Program-made: the position numbers and the translations under genes
The notes under the pieces: model-generated
What the model saw: only the letters and a program-made list of their open reading frames with translations
Databases searched by the model: none
What the model was told of the DNA's origin: nothing
Part shown: piece by piece, positions 38,282-51,174 of the stretch
Numbering within the stretch: position 1 is the first letter of the stretch
Layout: each line of letters begins with the position of its first letter
Origin: Inquilinus limosus DSM 16000
GTDB lineage: Bacteria > Pseudomonadota > Alphaproteobacteria > DSM-16000 > Inquilinaceae
Direction: 5' to 3'
Assembly: GCF_000423185.1 (NCBI RefSeq)
Contig: NZ_AUHM01000037.1
Coordinates: 17,283-81,282 of the forward strand
DNA: 64,000 nucleotides

Positions 38282-38291
38282 ACCCCTACAT
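38263..38291 (+). promoter_or_regulatory. Candidate RpoH (sigma-32) promoter for clpB
   Basis: CTTGTGG (38263-38269), 13 bases, then CCCCTACAT (38283-38291) resembles the heat-shock consensus CTTGAAA-N11/16-CCCCATNT. It is about 94 bases before the clpB ATG. ClpB is a classic RpoH target, which supports the reading. Confidence 0.5.
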
Positions 38292-38384
38292 CAGTCCTGC
38301 ATCCTCCCGGATCGCACTGACGTGGATCAAGGCGGGGTCGGGCTTCGTGCAAGACGATCCTGCCGGACAGTGGAGACAGAGTTT

Positions 38385-40994
<2,610 letters not shown>

Positions 40995-41002
40995 CGACGA
41001 GA

Positions 41003-41036
41003 CAGGAAGGGGCGCTTCGGCGCCCCTTCTTCCTGC
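41003..41036. terminator. Bidirectional terminator between clpB and LysR gene
   Basis: AAGGGGCGC-TTCG-GCGCCCCTT (41007-41028) is a perfect stem with a C(UUCG)G tetraloop, extended outward by CAGGA/TCCTG. It stands directly after clpB and directly before the stop codon of the convergent LysR gene, so it can serve both. Confidence 0.8.
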
Positions 41037-41942
41037 CTACACCGCGATCTCGAAGACGAAGTCGAGGAAGGCGCGCACCCGGGCCGGCGGCAGGCCGCGC
41101 GAGCGGTGATAGGCGTAGACCGGGAAGCGTTCGTCCGACCAGTCTGGCAGCAGCCGGACCAGCTGCCCCGACGCCAGCAGGTCGCGCACGCTGAACTCCA
41201 GCGGCTGGCCGACGCCCTGGCCGCCCAGCAGGGCGCCGATCAGGCTGCCGGAATCATTGACGGTCAGCCGGCCCTTCACCGGCACCGACACCACCTCCGC
41301 CTTGCGCCGGAACTCCCACTCATAGGGCCGGCCGGTGGCGGCCTCCTTCACCAGGATGCATTCATGGCCGTCGCGGACCAGGTCCTCCGGGTGCCGCGGG
41401 CGGCCGCGGCGCTCGACATAGCCGGGTGAGGCGCAGGTCAGGACCCGCGTCTCCAGCAGCAGCCTGCTGTTCAGGCCCGACGGCTCCGGCTCGCCGAAGC
41501 GCAGGGCGATGTCGAAGCCCTCGGCCACCAGGTCGCCGATGCGGTCGCGGACCACCAACTCCAGCTCGATCTCCGGATGGCGCGCCATGAAGCCGGCCAG
41601 GCGCGGCGCGAGGACGGTGTGGCCGAAGGCGGCGTCGGCATTGACCCGCAGCCGCCCGCGCACCGCCGTGGCGGCGCCCGAAACCTCGGCCGCCCGCTCC
41701 GCGATGCCGGTCAGATGCGGCATCACCCCGTCATAGAAGCGGCGGCCCTCCTCGGTCAGCGTGATCGCGCGCGGCGTGCGGTCGAACAGGCGCACGCCCA
41801 GCCGGCCCTCCAGCCGGGCGATCGCGCGGCTGACGCCGGACTGGGTCAGGCCCAGGCTGTCGGCCGCGCGCACGAAACTGCCGGCCTCGACCACGGCGGC
41901 CAGGGCGCTGATCCCGCTCAGCAGGCGTCCATCGAAGGTCAT
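41037..41942 (-). CDS. LysR-family transcriptional regulator
   Basis: A 301-residue regulator of the CrgA/AaeR-like subgroup. The helix-turn-helix is LLSGISALAAVVEAGSFVRAADSLGLTQSGVSRAIARLEGRLG (residues 7-49). Then RLRVNADAAFGHTVLAPRLAGFMARHPEIELELVVRDRIGDL opens the effector domain. It is divergent from the SDR gene and likely controls the SDR/Atu4866/VOC cluster. Confidence 0.92.
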   Translation of the reverse strand: MTFDGRLLSGISALAAVVEAGSFVRAADSLGLTQSGVSRAIARLEGRLGVRLFDRTPRAITLTEEGRRFYDGVMPHLTGIAERAAEVSGAATAVRGRLRVNADAAFGHTVLAPRLAGFMARHPEIELELVVRDRIGDLVAEGFDIALRFGEPEPSGLNSRLLLETRVLTCASPGYVERRGRPRHPEDLVRDGHECILVKEAATGRPYEWEFRRKAEVVSVPVKGRLTVNDSGSLIGALLGGQGVGQPLEFSVRDLLASGQLVRLLPDWSDERFPVYAYHRSRGLPPARVRAFLDFVFEIAV

Positions 41943-41957
41943 AAGAACGACTTCCAG

Positions 41958-41969
41958 TCATCGAAATGA
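41958..41969. promoter_or_regulatory. TCAT-CGAA-ATGA dyad, possible LysR site
   Basis: A 12-bp inverted repeat located 16 bases upstream of the LysR ATG and about 85 bases upstream of the SDR start. It is short, so chance is possible. Confidence 0.3.
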
Positions 41970-42053
41970 TGTCCACTGTGCGCTCGTGTCCTGAACGGTC
42001 AAGCCATAGGGTCCCGGCAGCGGCGAAGGACGCCGCGGCTGATGGAGAACCCC

Positions 42054-42794
42054 ATGTCGAGCATCGAAGGCAAAGTCGTCGCCATCACCGGCGCGTCGAG
42101 CGGCATCGGCGAGGCCACCGCCCGCCACCTCGCCGCAGCCGGCGCCGCGGTGATGCTGGGCGCCCGCCGGCTGCACCGGCTGGAGGCGGTGGCGGAAGAG
42201 ATCCGCCGCGATGGCGGTCGTGTGGCGCTGCAGCGCCTGGACGTCACCAGCCGGGAGGATGTCGCGGCCTTCGTCCAGGCCGCGGCGGCGCAGTTCGGCC
42301 GGCTGGACGTGATCGTCAACAACGCCGGGGTGATGCCGCTGTCCCCGGTCTCGGACCTCAAGGTCGAGGAGTGGGACCGGATGGTCGACGTCAACCTCAA
42401 GGGCGTGCTGTACGGCGTCGCCGCGGCGCTGCCGGTGTTCCGGGCCCAGGGCTCAGGCCATGTGGTCAACGTCACCTCGATCGCCGACCGCCGGGTGGTT
42501 CCGACGGCCGCCGTCTACTCGGCGACGAAATACGCTGTCCGCGCCTTCTCCGAAGGGCTGCGGCAGGAGATCGGCGGCGGTATCCGGGTCACGGTGGTGG
42601 CGCCGGGCGCGACGGAGTCCGAGCTGGCCAACGGCATCTCCGACCCGGAGCTGCGGCGGGCCGCGATCGAGGACTACCGGCGTGACCTGATCCCGGCCGG
42701 TGCCATCGCGCGGGCGATCGGCTACGCGATCGCCCAGCCGGCGGAGGTCGACGTCAACGAGCTGGTCGTGCGCCCGACCGCCCAGGCCTATTGA
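42054..42794 (+). CDS. Short-chain dehydrogenase/reductase
   Basis: A 246-residue classical SDR. The NAD(P) motif TGASSGIG is at residues 12-19. NNAGVM and the catalytic YSATK (Tyr155, Lys159) with the preceding Ser in NVTSIADRR complete the active site. An ARR following the second beta-strand suggests NADP preference. ATG 42054 is preferred over ATG 42042 because GGAG at 42043-42046 is well spaced and the length becomes the standard one. The substrate is unknown. It is first in a small cluster opposite a LysR gene. Confidence 0.92.
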   Translation: MSSIEGKVVAITGASSGIGEATARHLAAAGAAVMLGARRLHRLEAVAEEIRRDGGRVALQRLDVTSREDVAAFVQAAAAQFGRLDVIVNNAGVMPLSPVSDLKVEEWDRMVDVNLKGVLYGVAAALPVFRAQGSGHVVNVTSIADRRVVPTAAVYSATKYAVRAFSEGLRQEIGGGIRVTVVAPGATESELANGISDPELRRAAIEDYRRDLIPAGAIARAIGYAIAQPAEVDVNELVVRPTAQAY

Positions 42795-42806
42795 GCGGAG
42801 GCGACG

Positions 42807-43169
42807 ATGGTGCCGTCCCGCATCGCATTGGCCGCCTGGGCGGTTCTCTCCGCCCCGGCCGCCGAGGCCCAATCCCCGACCCTTCCCGCACAGGCCATCG
42901 ACATGACACGCACCGACCTTTCCGAAGCCGATCTCATCGGCCTGTGGGTGACCGAGAACGGCCATATCCGCCTCGAGCTGCTGGCCGGCGGCCGCTATGA
43001 CGAGGCGCGCGGCGCCCGGCGCAGCGCCTATACCGGCCGCTGGGAGATCCGGGGGCCGGGCCAGCTTTTCTTCGCCGACGATTCCGGGTTCACCGCCATG
43101 GGCACCGTCGCCGACGGGGTGCTCGAGGTCGGGGGCGACCTGTTCCGCCGCGAAGGCGGGTGGCGCTGA
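42807..43169 (+). CDS. Atu4866-like exported small protein
   Basis: A 120-residue protein. The N-terminus (RIALAAWAVLSAPAAEA) looks like a signal peptide, and the remainder LIGLWVTENGHIRLELLAGGRYDEARGARRSAYTGRWEI resembles the Agrobacterium Atu4866 family, a small beta-barrel of unknown function. The family is often found beside SDR and LysR genes, as here. It starts 12 bases after the SDR stop with GGAGG at 42797-42801, so it is surely co-transcribed. Confidence 0.78.
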   Translation: MVPSRIALAAWAVLSAPAAEAQSPTLPAQAIDMTRTDLSEADLIGLWVTENGHIRLELLAGGRYDEARGARRSAYTGRWEIRGPGQLFFADDSGFTAMGTVADGVLEVGGDLFRREGGWR

Positions 43170-43646
<477 letters not shown>

Positions 43647-43720
43647 GGACAGGGATGGTCCCGGTAGATCGCTCCGGCGTCGCGGAAGCGGATATCCGGC
43701 TGGGAACCTAAGGCGTGACA

Positions 43721-43745
43721 GGAAATTTCTCTCAAGGACATTTCT
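43721..43745. promoter_or_regulatory. GGA(A/C)ATTTCT direct repeat upstream of the FecR operon
   Basis: GGAAATTTCT (43721-43730) and GGACATTTCT (43736-43745) are repeated 15 bp apart in an unusually AT-rich patch about 140 bases before the LysM-FecR gene; GAAATTTC is itself a palindrome. This is a candidate activator or repressor site for the three-gene operon. The rest of the 236-base gap shows no other clear signal. Confidence 0.35.
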
Positions 43746-43882
43746 TATCATCTATGGGACAATTAATGCCAATTTTGCAGAAGTAGATCGAAAGAAACCA
43801 CCGGATCTGGCGTTTGGCTCCAGCAGAATCCGCGAGCTTTTGAGAGGAGCCATCGGGGTCCTTCGCGGGTCCGGAGGCGTTC

Positions 43883-46237
43883 TTGGATCGTTTCCGCCTG
43901 ATCAAATGGGCTGAATGGGCCGCTCCGGATGCCCTGGCCGCGCTGCTATTTGTCCTCATCGTTTCGCCTTCGGCCGCCCGGGCCGAGACCATCGAAATCC
44001 GCCTCGAGCCGAACCAGACCGTCCGGCAGCTGTCCGAGCGGTATCTGGGCGACCCCGATCTCTGGCCCGAGATCCTCAAGGCCAGCGGTGTGGCCTCGGT
44101 CACCCAGCTGGCACCGGGCCAGCCGCTGCGGATCCCCGTGGATCTCATCGCCGCCGCGGAGCGCGCCCTCGCACGCTGCGCCGACCAGATCAGGCTGGCG
44201 AACCTAGCGGGGGCCCAGCTCTTCGCGCCGGACGAGATCGGCCGTGCCATCGGCCTCTATGATCGGGCGCTCGGCCGCCGTATCGAACGCGCCTGGGCCG
44301 ACGCCAAGGACCTCGCGCTCGAATCCCATTCGGAGGCCGCGAAGGCCCTCGCCATCTCGGAAGACCGGCGCGACGAGGCGGCCGAAGCGCTGCTGACCGA
44401 CAAGAACGGGTGGGTCGAAGCCCAGAAGCCGAAGGACCTGGCGTGGAACGACATTCAGCTCCGTGCCCTGCTCGAGGAGCAGGAAAAGGTCCGCACCCTG
44501 TCGGAATCGACGGCCCAGCTCACCTTCCGCGATGCCAGCAGGCTCAGGCTCAACGCCAATTCGAACGCCATCATCCAGCAGATGCGCTACGACCCGCTGA
44601 CCCGGCATGAGGAAGCGAAGGTCAGCCTGATCGAGGGCGACTTCTACGCCCTTCTGGCCAGCGAGAGCGAACGCACCAGCTTCGAAGTCGAGATCCCGGA
44701 GGCGCAGGCCCGCATCGAGTCCGGCGACTTCTGGGTCAGCAGCGGCGACGCCGGCGCCAAATTCACCAACTACGACGATCGGCCCGTCGCCGTCGCCACC
44801 AGCAGCGAAACGGTCGTGCTGGGCCGAAACGAGGGGCTCGTCCTCTCCGCCAAGGGCGAGGCCACCGAGAAGCGGGGCGTCCTCGACCCGCCCCGCCTGT
44901 CCGCGCCCGGGAACGACGGCATCGTCTACGCCACATCCTTCGATCTCGCCTGGGCGAGCTCCGAGGGGGCCGGGGGCTACTGGCTCGAGATCGGCGCCGA
45001 CCAGGCGTTCGACACCATGCTGGTGTCCGAGTTCGGCCTTCCGAAGCCCGCCTTCCGTGTCGAACGCCTGCCTCCCGGCGAATACTACTGGCGGGTCTCG
45101 GCCCTCGACGCTTTCGGCCTGCCCGGCGAGCGAAGCGCCCCCTGGCGCTTCACCGTGGCGATCGACAAGGTCGCACCTTTCCTGCGGATCGACGCGCCGG
45201 GCGAGGGGGCGATCGAGCGTGACGCCGTGGTCGAGATCTGGGGCGAGACCGAGCCGGGCGCCGCCGTCACCGTGAACGGCCGCCCGGTCGACGTGACGGC
45301 CTTGGGGCGGTTCACCGGCCCGGTGGCCGCCAGCGAGGGGGAAAATCGCGTCGACATCGTCGCGACCGACCCTGCGGGCAATGCCACCCGGCTCCTGCGC
45401 CGGTTCAGCCACATGCCGGACCGGTCGGAGGCGGTCGTCCTGGATGCCGCGGTTGCGCGCGATCCGGGGGGCCGAATCCTGAGCAGCGGGGACGTCGCGT
45501 CCCTTTCCGGCCGCACGAAACCGGACTCCCGCATCGATATCGTCGGAGCCGACGGCATTCTGCGCGGATCGACCGCCAGCGATTCAGCCGGCCGCTTCGC
45601 CCTCAACATCGGGCTGGGCGCCGACGAGGAGGCGCTCTCGATCGTCGTGACCGCGCCCTCGGGCTTCCGCACGGCGCACGGGATCGAGGTCGTGGTCGAC
45701 CGCACGCGGCCGACCATCACTCTTTCGGAGGAGTTGTCCCGCCTCACCGCATCTGAAACGCTGTTCGTCAGAGGCCGGGTGGCCAAGGCCGACGCTACGC
45801 TCCTGATCAATGGCCGTGAGGTCGGGCTGAAGGATGGCGCTTTCGACGAGATCGTCAGCCTGCGCGTCGGCGACAATCCGATCGAACTCGTCGCCACCGA
45901 TACGCTCGACAACACCGAGGTCGCCCGGTTCACGATCACGCTCGACAAGGATCCGCCGCGGCTGGTCTCGGCGAAGATCATCCCCGAAGCGGGTGATGCC
46001 GGCTCCTTCGCGGCCGTCGAGGTCAGCGCCTCCGACAGCTCGGGGCTGGCGGCGACCGCGATCGCGACCGTGGCCTACGGATCGGAGACCGCCGATGCCG
46101 TGCTGCGGTTCAACCGGGCCACGCAGAGCTATCAGGGTTCGCTTCCCGTGCCGCGCGGCGGGCTGAGGGCGGCGGCGGTCAGGACTGTGGATCTCACCGA
46201 CGCGGCCGGCAATCGGCAGTCCTACCGCATCGAGTGA
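43883..46237 (+). CDS. Exported LysM-FecR-Ig-like protein
   Basis: A 784-residue protein. It starts at TTG 43883, five bases after GGAGG (43873-43877); no better in-frame start exists. A signal peptide (ALLFVLIVSPSAARA) is followed by a LysM-like module (ETIEIRLEPNQTVRQLSERYLGDPDLWPEIL). Next come a helical stretch (about 90-200), a FecR-type beta domain (about 205-330, RDASRLRLNANSNAIIQ...VSLIEGDFYALL), an FnIII-like segment (ending GEYYWRVSALDAFG) and at least three bacterial Ig-like modules such as AAVTVNGRPVDVTALGRF. It looks like a periplasmic or cell-wall-bound scaffold. First gene of a three-gene operon with the PKD protein and the cyclase. Confidence 0.85.
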   Translation: MDRFRLIKWAEWAAPDALAALLFVLIVSPSAARAETIEIRLEPNQTVRQLSERYLGDPDLWPEILKASGVASVTQLAPGQPLRIPVDLIAAAERALARCADQIRLANLAGAQLFAPDEIGRAIGLYDRALGRRIERAWADAKDLALESHSEAAKALAISEDRRDEAAEALLTDKNGWVEAQKPKDLAWNDIQLRALLEEQEKVRTLSESTAQLTFRDASRLRLNANSNAIIQQMRYDPLTRHEEAKVSLIEGDFYALLASESERTSFEVEIPEAQARIESGDFWVSSGDAGAKFTNYDDRPVAVATSSETVVLGRNEGLVLSAKGEATEKRGVLDPPRLSAPGNDGIVYATSFDLAWASSEGAGGYWLEIGADQAFDTMLVSEFGLPKPAFRVERLPPGEYYWRVSALDAFGLPGERSAPWRFTVAIDKVAPFLRIDAPGEGAIERDAVVEIWGETEPGAAVTVNGRPVDVTALGRFTGPVAASEGENRVDIVATDPAGNATRLLRRFSHMPDRSEAVVLDAAVARDPGGRILSSGDVASLSGRTKPDSRIDIVGADGILRGSTASDSAGRFALNIGLGADEEALSIVVTAPSGFRTAHGIEVVVDRTRPTITLSEELSRLTASETLFVRGRVAKADATLLINGREVGLKDGAFDEIVSLRVGDNPIELVATDTLDNTEVARFTITLDKDPPRLVSAKIIPEAGDAGSFAAVEVSASDSSGLAATAIATVAYGSETADAVLRFNRATQSYQGSLPVPRGGLRAAAVRTVDLTDAAGNRQSYRIE

Positions 46238-49200
46238 GCGGGAGATCATCTGGGGCAGGCTCGGTCGGGGCCATGGGCATGAAGGCAGGTCGAACGAAAG
46301 GAACGTTGGTCGTCATCGCCCTGGCGGTTCTGCCGGGTGGATGGACATCGCCGGTGCGGGCCGACGAAAGGCCCGCCCTCATCACCTACGGCCCGAAGGC
46401 GCTCACCCGCGAAGGCGACTTCTACCGCGAGCAGACGATCTATATCGGCGTGCCCGAGGGATCGGGCGAGCGGCTGTGGATCAATGTGTTCGATCCCGGG
46501 ATCAGCGCGGAATACGACCAGTCGATAGGCCCGCCCGGGGCGAGCCGGACCCGCTACGCGGTGTTCGGCGGCTCCGGCGCCGTCGCGGTCCCGCCGCTCG
46601 TTCCCGCCGCTCCACCGCCGGAGCAGTCGGCTGCGGGCACGCTGATCGCGGAGAAGACCTTCGGCGACGAGCCGGATGCGGTCGGCCAATGGAGGACGGT
46701 GGCCGTCGTCGATCCGCGCCAGGGCGAAGCCGTCGACGGGCGGAGGGTCTTCCGTCTGCTGGTGCAGGGCCTGGAGGGGGCCGCCGGCAATGTCTTCGAC
46801 GTGGCGGTGAGCGCCCGCGAAACCAGGCATCTGAAGCCTGAAGGCCTGGAGATCTTCACCTACCGGCCGGTGGTCCGCGTCCCCGATCCGAGATCCTTCG
46901 CCGAGCTGCGGTTCCGTCCGCCCGCGGAGGCCGACCGGCTGGTCGTCCACAATTTCGACCTGGCCTTCGGGACCCTCGATCTGACGACCGCCTTCTCCTC
47001 GGTCCCGCTCAAGGCCTCCGGTCAGGACGAATGGCAGGCGACCGAGCTTCCTCTCGATCCCGGGGTGGGCGAGGCCGCTCTCGAATTCGGCCGCGGCGTG
47101 GAGATGCCGAACGACGCCACCTTCATGATCGCCGATGCCGCCGGCAAGCCCGTGCGGTTCGAGCTTCCGGTGACGCTCTGGCCGGCCCTCGTCCGGCCGA
47201 AGGCTGAGATCGACCAGTCGGAGCTGGCGGCCTGTGGATCGCTGTCCTTCGACGCCGGCCGCTCCGTGGACCCGAAGGGCGGGCATCTCACCTACCGGTG
47301 GGATTTCGGCGACGGCTCCACCGCCGAAGGCCCGCTCGTCCGCCATGACTACAGGTCGCCGGGCCGGTACAAGGCCCGACTGGAGATCCTCGGCTCCTCC
47401 GCCAGGATCGGCGACGGCGCCGCGGCCGATGTCGAGGTCGATGTGCCGGTGCCGCCGGATGCCCGCATCGAGGCCCCGCTCTCCGCCTCGGTCGGCGCGG
47501 ACGTCGCCTTCGACGGCAGCACGTCGGTCGCGGGCCGGTTGCCGATCAAGCGCCTGACCTGGCGCTTCAACGACGGCAACACGCTCGAAGGGGCCCGCGT
47601 CGGCCGGCGGTTCGACCGGCCGGGCCGCTATCTCGTCAGCCTGACGGCTGATGACGGTTCCGGCCAGCCCTGCGGCGCCGATACCGCGGAAGCCTCGATC
47701 GTCGTCAACACGCCGCCGGTCGCCGCGCCAGGCCCCGCGCGGCGCGTCTCGGTGGACGAGGCCATCGCCTTCGATGCCCGCCAGTCCTTCGATCCCGATG
47801 GCCGGATCACGGCTTATTCCTGGGACTTCGGCGACGGCGCGCGGAGCGACGCCGCCCAGCTGTCCCATGCCTATGACCGGCCCGGCACCTACACCGTCAG
47901 CCTGACCGTCGCGGACGACGCCGGGCTGCCCAATTCGACGGCGGCGGCCACGACCACCATCGTTGTCAATGCCCCGCCTGTGTCGGTCGCCGGTGCCGAC
48001 AAATCGGCCGCCATCGGCGAGCCTCTGGTGTTCGACGGATCCGCCTCCAGCGACCCGGACGGCCGCCTTTTGACCTGGGACTGGGATTTCGGCAACGGCG
48101 ACAAGGGGACGGGGGAGGAGACCACCTACGCCTTCGACCGGCCCGGCACCTATCAGGTGCGGCTCACCGTCCGGGATGACTCGGGGACCAGCTCGGCCAC
48201 GGGTGAAAGCGTGCTGAGCGTGCGCGTCAACAATCCCCCGGTCGCCTCGGCCGGCCCCGACCAGCTGGTCACGGCCAGCGCCGTCATCTTCGACGGCACC
48301 GGCTCCACCGATCCGGACGATGCGGTGGCCGCATACGCCTGGGATTTCGGCGACGGCAGCACCGGCACCGGGCCCAGCCCGACCCATGTCTACGAGGCCC
48401 CTGGCCGCTATCAGGTCCGCCTGACGGTGACGGATGCGTCGGGAACCAAATGGAACTCGGCGACCGACGGCATGACCGTGGTGGTCAATGCCCGCCCGAT
48501 TGCCGATCCCGGGCCCGACCGCATCGTCGCGCCCGGCGAGAAGGTCGTGCTCGACGGCAGCCGCTCGCTCGACCCGGACGGCGACATCGTCGAGTATCGC
48601 TGGGATTTCCGTGACGGCAGCGAGGCGAAGGGCAGGGTCGCGTCGCACAGCTTCGACCGGCCGGGGATCTACGACGTCCGGCTGGCCGTGACCGACGACA
48701 GCGGCCATTCCGAGGCCGTCGACTACAAGGAGGCCAGGATCACCGTCAACGCCGCGCCGGTCGCCGACCCCGGCGCCGATCTCATCGCCGCGCCGGGCGA
48801 CGTGGTCAGGCTGAGCGCCGCGAACTCCTATGATCCGGACGGCCGGGTCGTCAGCTATCGCTGGGACTTCAGCGACGACAGCGCCCCCGTGTCCAGCGCA
48901 CAGGTCGAACGGACATTCGACGCGCCCGGGCTCTACACCGCCCGCCTCACGGTGGTCGACGACAGCGGCGCGGCCAACGGCTTCGATTCCCGCGAGATCG
49001 CGATCGCGGTCAACCACGCGCCGGTCGCCGATGCGGGCCGCGATACGCTGACCGAAAGCCTGATCGTCTCCTTCGACGGCACGGCCTCGATCGATCCGGA
49101 CGGCGATGCCCTGACCTATCGCTGGGATTTCGGCGACGGCGGCTCCGCCACCGGCGCGAAGGTCCAGCACAGCTATGCGGTCGCCGGGACCTACCCGATC

Positions 49201-51156
49201 ATCCTCGTCGTCGACGACGGGAAGGGGCTACGGAACTCCACCGACCAGACCGCCAGATCCCTCGTCATCCACCAGCCGCCGGTCGCGGATGCCGGCGGGA
49301 ACCGCGAGGTCTGCACCGGGGACGTGATCACCTTCGACGGGTCGAAATCCCTCGATCCGCAGGGCGGCGCCTTGCGCTACGCATGGGACTTCGGCGACGG
49401 GACGACCTCCGACATCGTCAACCCTACCAAGACCTACCGTGGCGCGGGGGTCTATCCGGTCACCCTGTCGGTGAGGGACAGCGCGAACCTGCCGAACAGC
49501 GTCGATGTCGACAGGGTTTCGATCAAGGTCGACCAGGGCCCCCATGCGGATGCCGGCCCGGACATCGAAGCCTGCGCGATGTCTCCGATCGATTTCGATG
49601 CGTCGCGCTCCTTCGATCCGAACGGGACGATCAAGCGATACGACTGGGATTTCGGCGACGGCAAATTCGCCATCGGCGAGAGGCCGAACCACATCTACGA
49701 ACGCCCCGGCGACTACCGGGCGTTCCTGAAGATCGAAGGCCAGCGCGTCGGCCGATGCGATCCGCACTCGATCGACGAGATGTCGGTCAGGATCCTGCAG
49801 GGACCGGTCGTCAGGATCGTTGCGCGCGCGGCGGCTCCGCTCGGCGAAGTCACCTTCGACGGCTCGGGCTCGGAAATGCCGGGGGGCAGGATCACCGGCT
49901 GGAGCTGGGATTTCGGCGACGGCAAGACCGCCGAAGGCGCCGTCGTCCGGCATGTCTTCACCGAACCCGGCCGGAAGAAGGTCGCCCTGACGGTGGTGAG
50001 CGATGCGACATCGCCCACCTGTCAGCGCGTGACCGGAACGCATGTCGTGGACATCAACGCCCCGCCGGTCGCGGTGATCACGGCGCCCGAAAGCATTTCC
50101 GCGGGTGAGGAGCTGTTTCTCGACGCCCGCCGGTCGCATGATCCGGACGGGGCGATCGCGGCGTATGACTGGGATTTCGGGGATGGCGGCAAGGCGTCCG
50201 GGGTCCTGGTCAATCATCGCTTCGCCACCCCCGGCACCTACAAGCTCCGCCTGACGGTCGCCGATGAAGCCGGTGTGGAGAACTCTTCCGCGACGGTGGA
50301 GACGGCGCTGGTCGTGCGCCCGCCGCCGGCGCCCGTCATCGGCCTGCCGGTCGCCGCCTGCACGGGCGAGGATGTCCGTCTCGTCGTCAAAGGGACGGCT
50401 GCGGCGAAGCCGGCGGAGGACGGCTGGCGCGATGCCGGCGAGACGGACGGCGCTCGCACCTTCATCCGGCGCTTCGAGCGGCCGGGGCGCTATGACGTGA
50501 CGGTCATTCCCGACGACGGCCAGGCCTTGACCGCCAGCCGCCGGCCGCAGACCCGTATCCTCCACGTCAACCGGCCGCCGGTGCCGGTCCCCGGCCCGCA
50601 GCGCCTCGTCTGCCCCATGACCGAGGTCGCCTTCGACGGCACGCAGTCTTATGACGCCGACGGCCGCATCGTCCGCTATCAGTGGGATTTCGGCGACGGC
50701 GCGGGCGCCGAAGGCGCGAAGGCCACCCATGTCTTCGAGACGCCCGGGACCTACGACGTCGCGCTCACCGTGACGGACGACACGGACACGAGCTGCGCCG
50801 CGATCCGCCGGTCGGCGCGGGTGGTGGTCAACGCGCCGCCGGTTGCCGATCCGGGGCCGGCTTTCGAGGCCTTCGTGGGCGGCGCGGCGGATGCTGTTCT
50901 CCTCGACGGCTCCCGGTCGAGCGACCCCGATGGCGGTGGTCTCACGCATGTGTGGCGGATCGGCGACGGCACGGTCGAGTCGGGTGAGCGCGTCCGCCAT
51001 CTGTTCCGGCAGACCGGCGATATCCCGGTGGAGCTCACGGTGACCGACAGCTCGGGTCTGCCCTGCGGCCAGGCGTCCGCCCGCACCATCGTCACGGTCC
51101 GCCAGCGTTCTCCGATGCTGGTGACCGAGGTGCCCGCGGCCGACGCTCGAAACTGA
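46234..51156 (+). CDS. Giant exported PKD-repeat protein
   Basis: A 1640-residue protein from GTG 46234, which overlaps the stop of the previous gene; ATG 46273 or 46279 just before the signal peptide (GTLVVIALAVLPGGWTSPVRA) are alternatives. The first 330 residues are a unique region. From about residue 340 to the end there are roughly 15 PKD-type beta-sandwich repeats, each with a form of YxWDFGDG...PGxYxVxLTVTDxSG. The repeats near residues 430, 1370 and 1580 are degenerate. No sortase, transmembrane or autotransporter anchor is seen at the C-terminus. Probably extracytoplasmic, with adhesive or ligand-binding function. Confidence 0.88.
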   Translation: MSGRSSGAGSVGAMGMKAGRTKGTLVVIALAVLPGGWTSPVRADERPALITYGPKALTREGDFYREQTIYIGVPEGSGERLWINVFDPGISAEYDQSIGPPGASRTRYAVFGGSGAVAVPPLVPAAPPPEQSAAGTLIAEKTFGDEPDAVGQWRTVAVVDPRQGEAVDGRRVFRLLVQGLEGAAGNVFDVAVSARETRHLKPEGLEIFTYRPVVRVPDPRSFAELRFRPPAEADRLVVHNFDLAFGTLDLTTAFSSVPLKASGQDEWQATELPLDPGVGEAALEFGRGVEMPNDATFMIADAAGKPVRFELPVTLWPALVRPKAEIDQSELAACGSLSFDAGRSVDPKGGHLTYRWDFGDGSTAEGPLVRHDYRSPGRYKARLEILGSSARIGDGAAADVEVDVPVPPDARIEAPLSASVGADVAFDGSTSVAGRLPIKRLTWRFNDGNTLEGARVGRRFDRPGRYLVSLTADDGSGQPCGADTAEASIVVNTPPVAAPGPARRVSVDEAIAFDARQSFDPDGRITAYSWDFGDGARSDAAQLSHAYDRPGTYTVSLTVADDAGLPNSTAAATTTIVVNAPPVSVAGADKSAAIGEPLVFDGSASSDPDGRLLTWDWDFGNGDKGTGEETTYAFDRPGTYQVRLTVRDDSGTSSATGESVLSVRVNNPPVASAGPDQLVTASAVIFDGTGSTDPDDAVAAYAWDFGDGSTGTGPSPTHVYEAPGRYQVRLTVTDASGTKWNSATDGMTVVVNARPIADPGPDRIVAPGEKVVLDGSRSLDPDGDIVEYRWDFRDGSEAKGRVASHSFDRPGIYDVRLAVTDDSGHSEAVDYKEARITVNAAPVADPGADLIAAPGDVVRLSAANSYDPDGRVVSYRWDFSDDSAPVSSAQVERTFDAPGLYTARLTVVDDSGAANGFDSREIAIAVNHAPVADAGRDTLTESLIVSFDGTASIDPDGDALTYRWDFGDGGSATGAKVQHSYAVAGTYPIILVVDDGKGLRNSTDQTARSLVIHQPPVADAGGNREVCTGDVITFDGSKSLDPQGGALRYAWDFGDGTTSDIVNPTKTYRGAGVYPVTLSVRDSANLPNSVDVDRVSIKVDQGPHADAGPDIEACAMSPIDFDASRSFDPNGTIKRYDWDFGDGKFAIGERPNHIYERPGDYRAFLKIEGQRVGRCDPHSIDEMSVRILQGPVVRIVARAAAPLGEVTFDGSGSEMPGGRITGWSWDFGDGKTAEGAVVRHVFTEPGRKKVALTVVSDATSPTCQRVTGTHVVDINAPPVAVITAPESISAGEELFLDARRSHDPDGAIAAYDWDFGDGGKASGVLVNHRFATPGTYKLRLTVADEAGVENSSATVETALVVRPPPAPVIGLPVAACTGEDVRLVVKGTAAAKPAEDGWRDAGETDGARTFIRRFERPGRYDVTVIPDDGQALTASRRPQTRILHVNRPPVPVPGPQRLVCPMTEVAFDGTQSYDADGRIVRYQWDFGDGAGAEGAKATHVFETPGTYDVALTVTDDTDTSCAAIRRSARVVVNAPPVADPGPAFEAFVGGAADAVLLDGSRSSDPDGGGLTHVWRIGDGTVESGERVRHLFRQTGDIPVELTVTDSSGLPCGQASARTIVTVRQRSPMLVTEVPAADARN

Positions 51157-51174
51157 GGGCGACGGCATGGCGTC

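Noticed and set aside
47280..51100. Regular recurrence of short sequences that could suggest a CRISPR or tandem DNA repeat
   Set aside because: The recurrence encodes the WDFGDG motif of PKD modules; spacing is about 85-90 codons and the DNA between is not a unique-spacer array.
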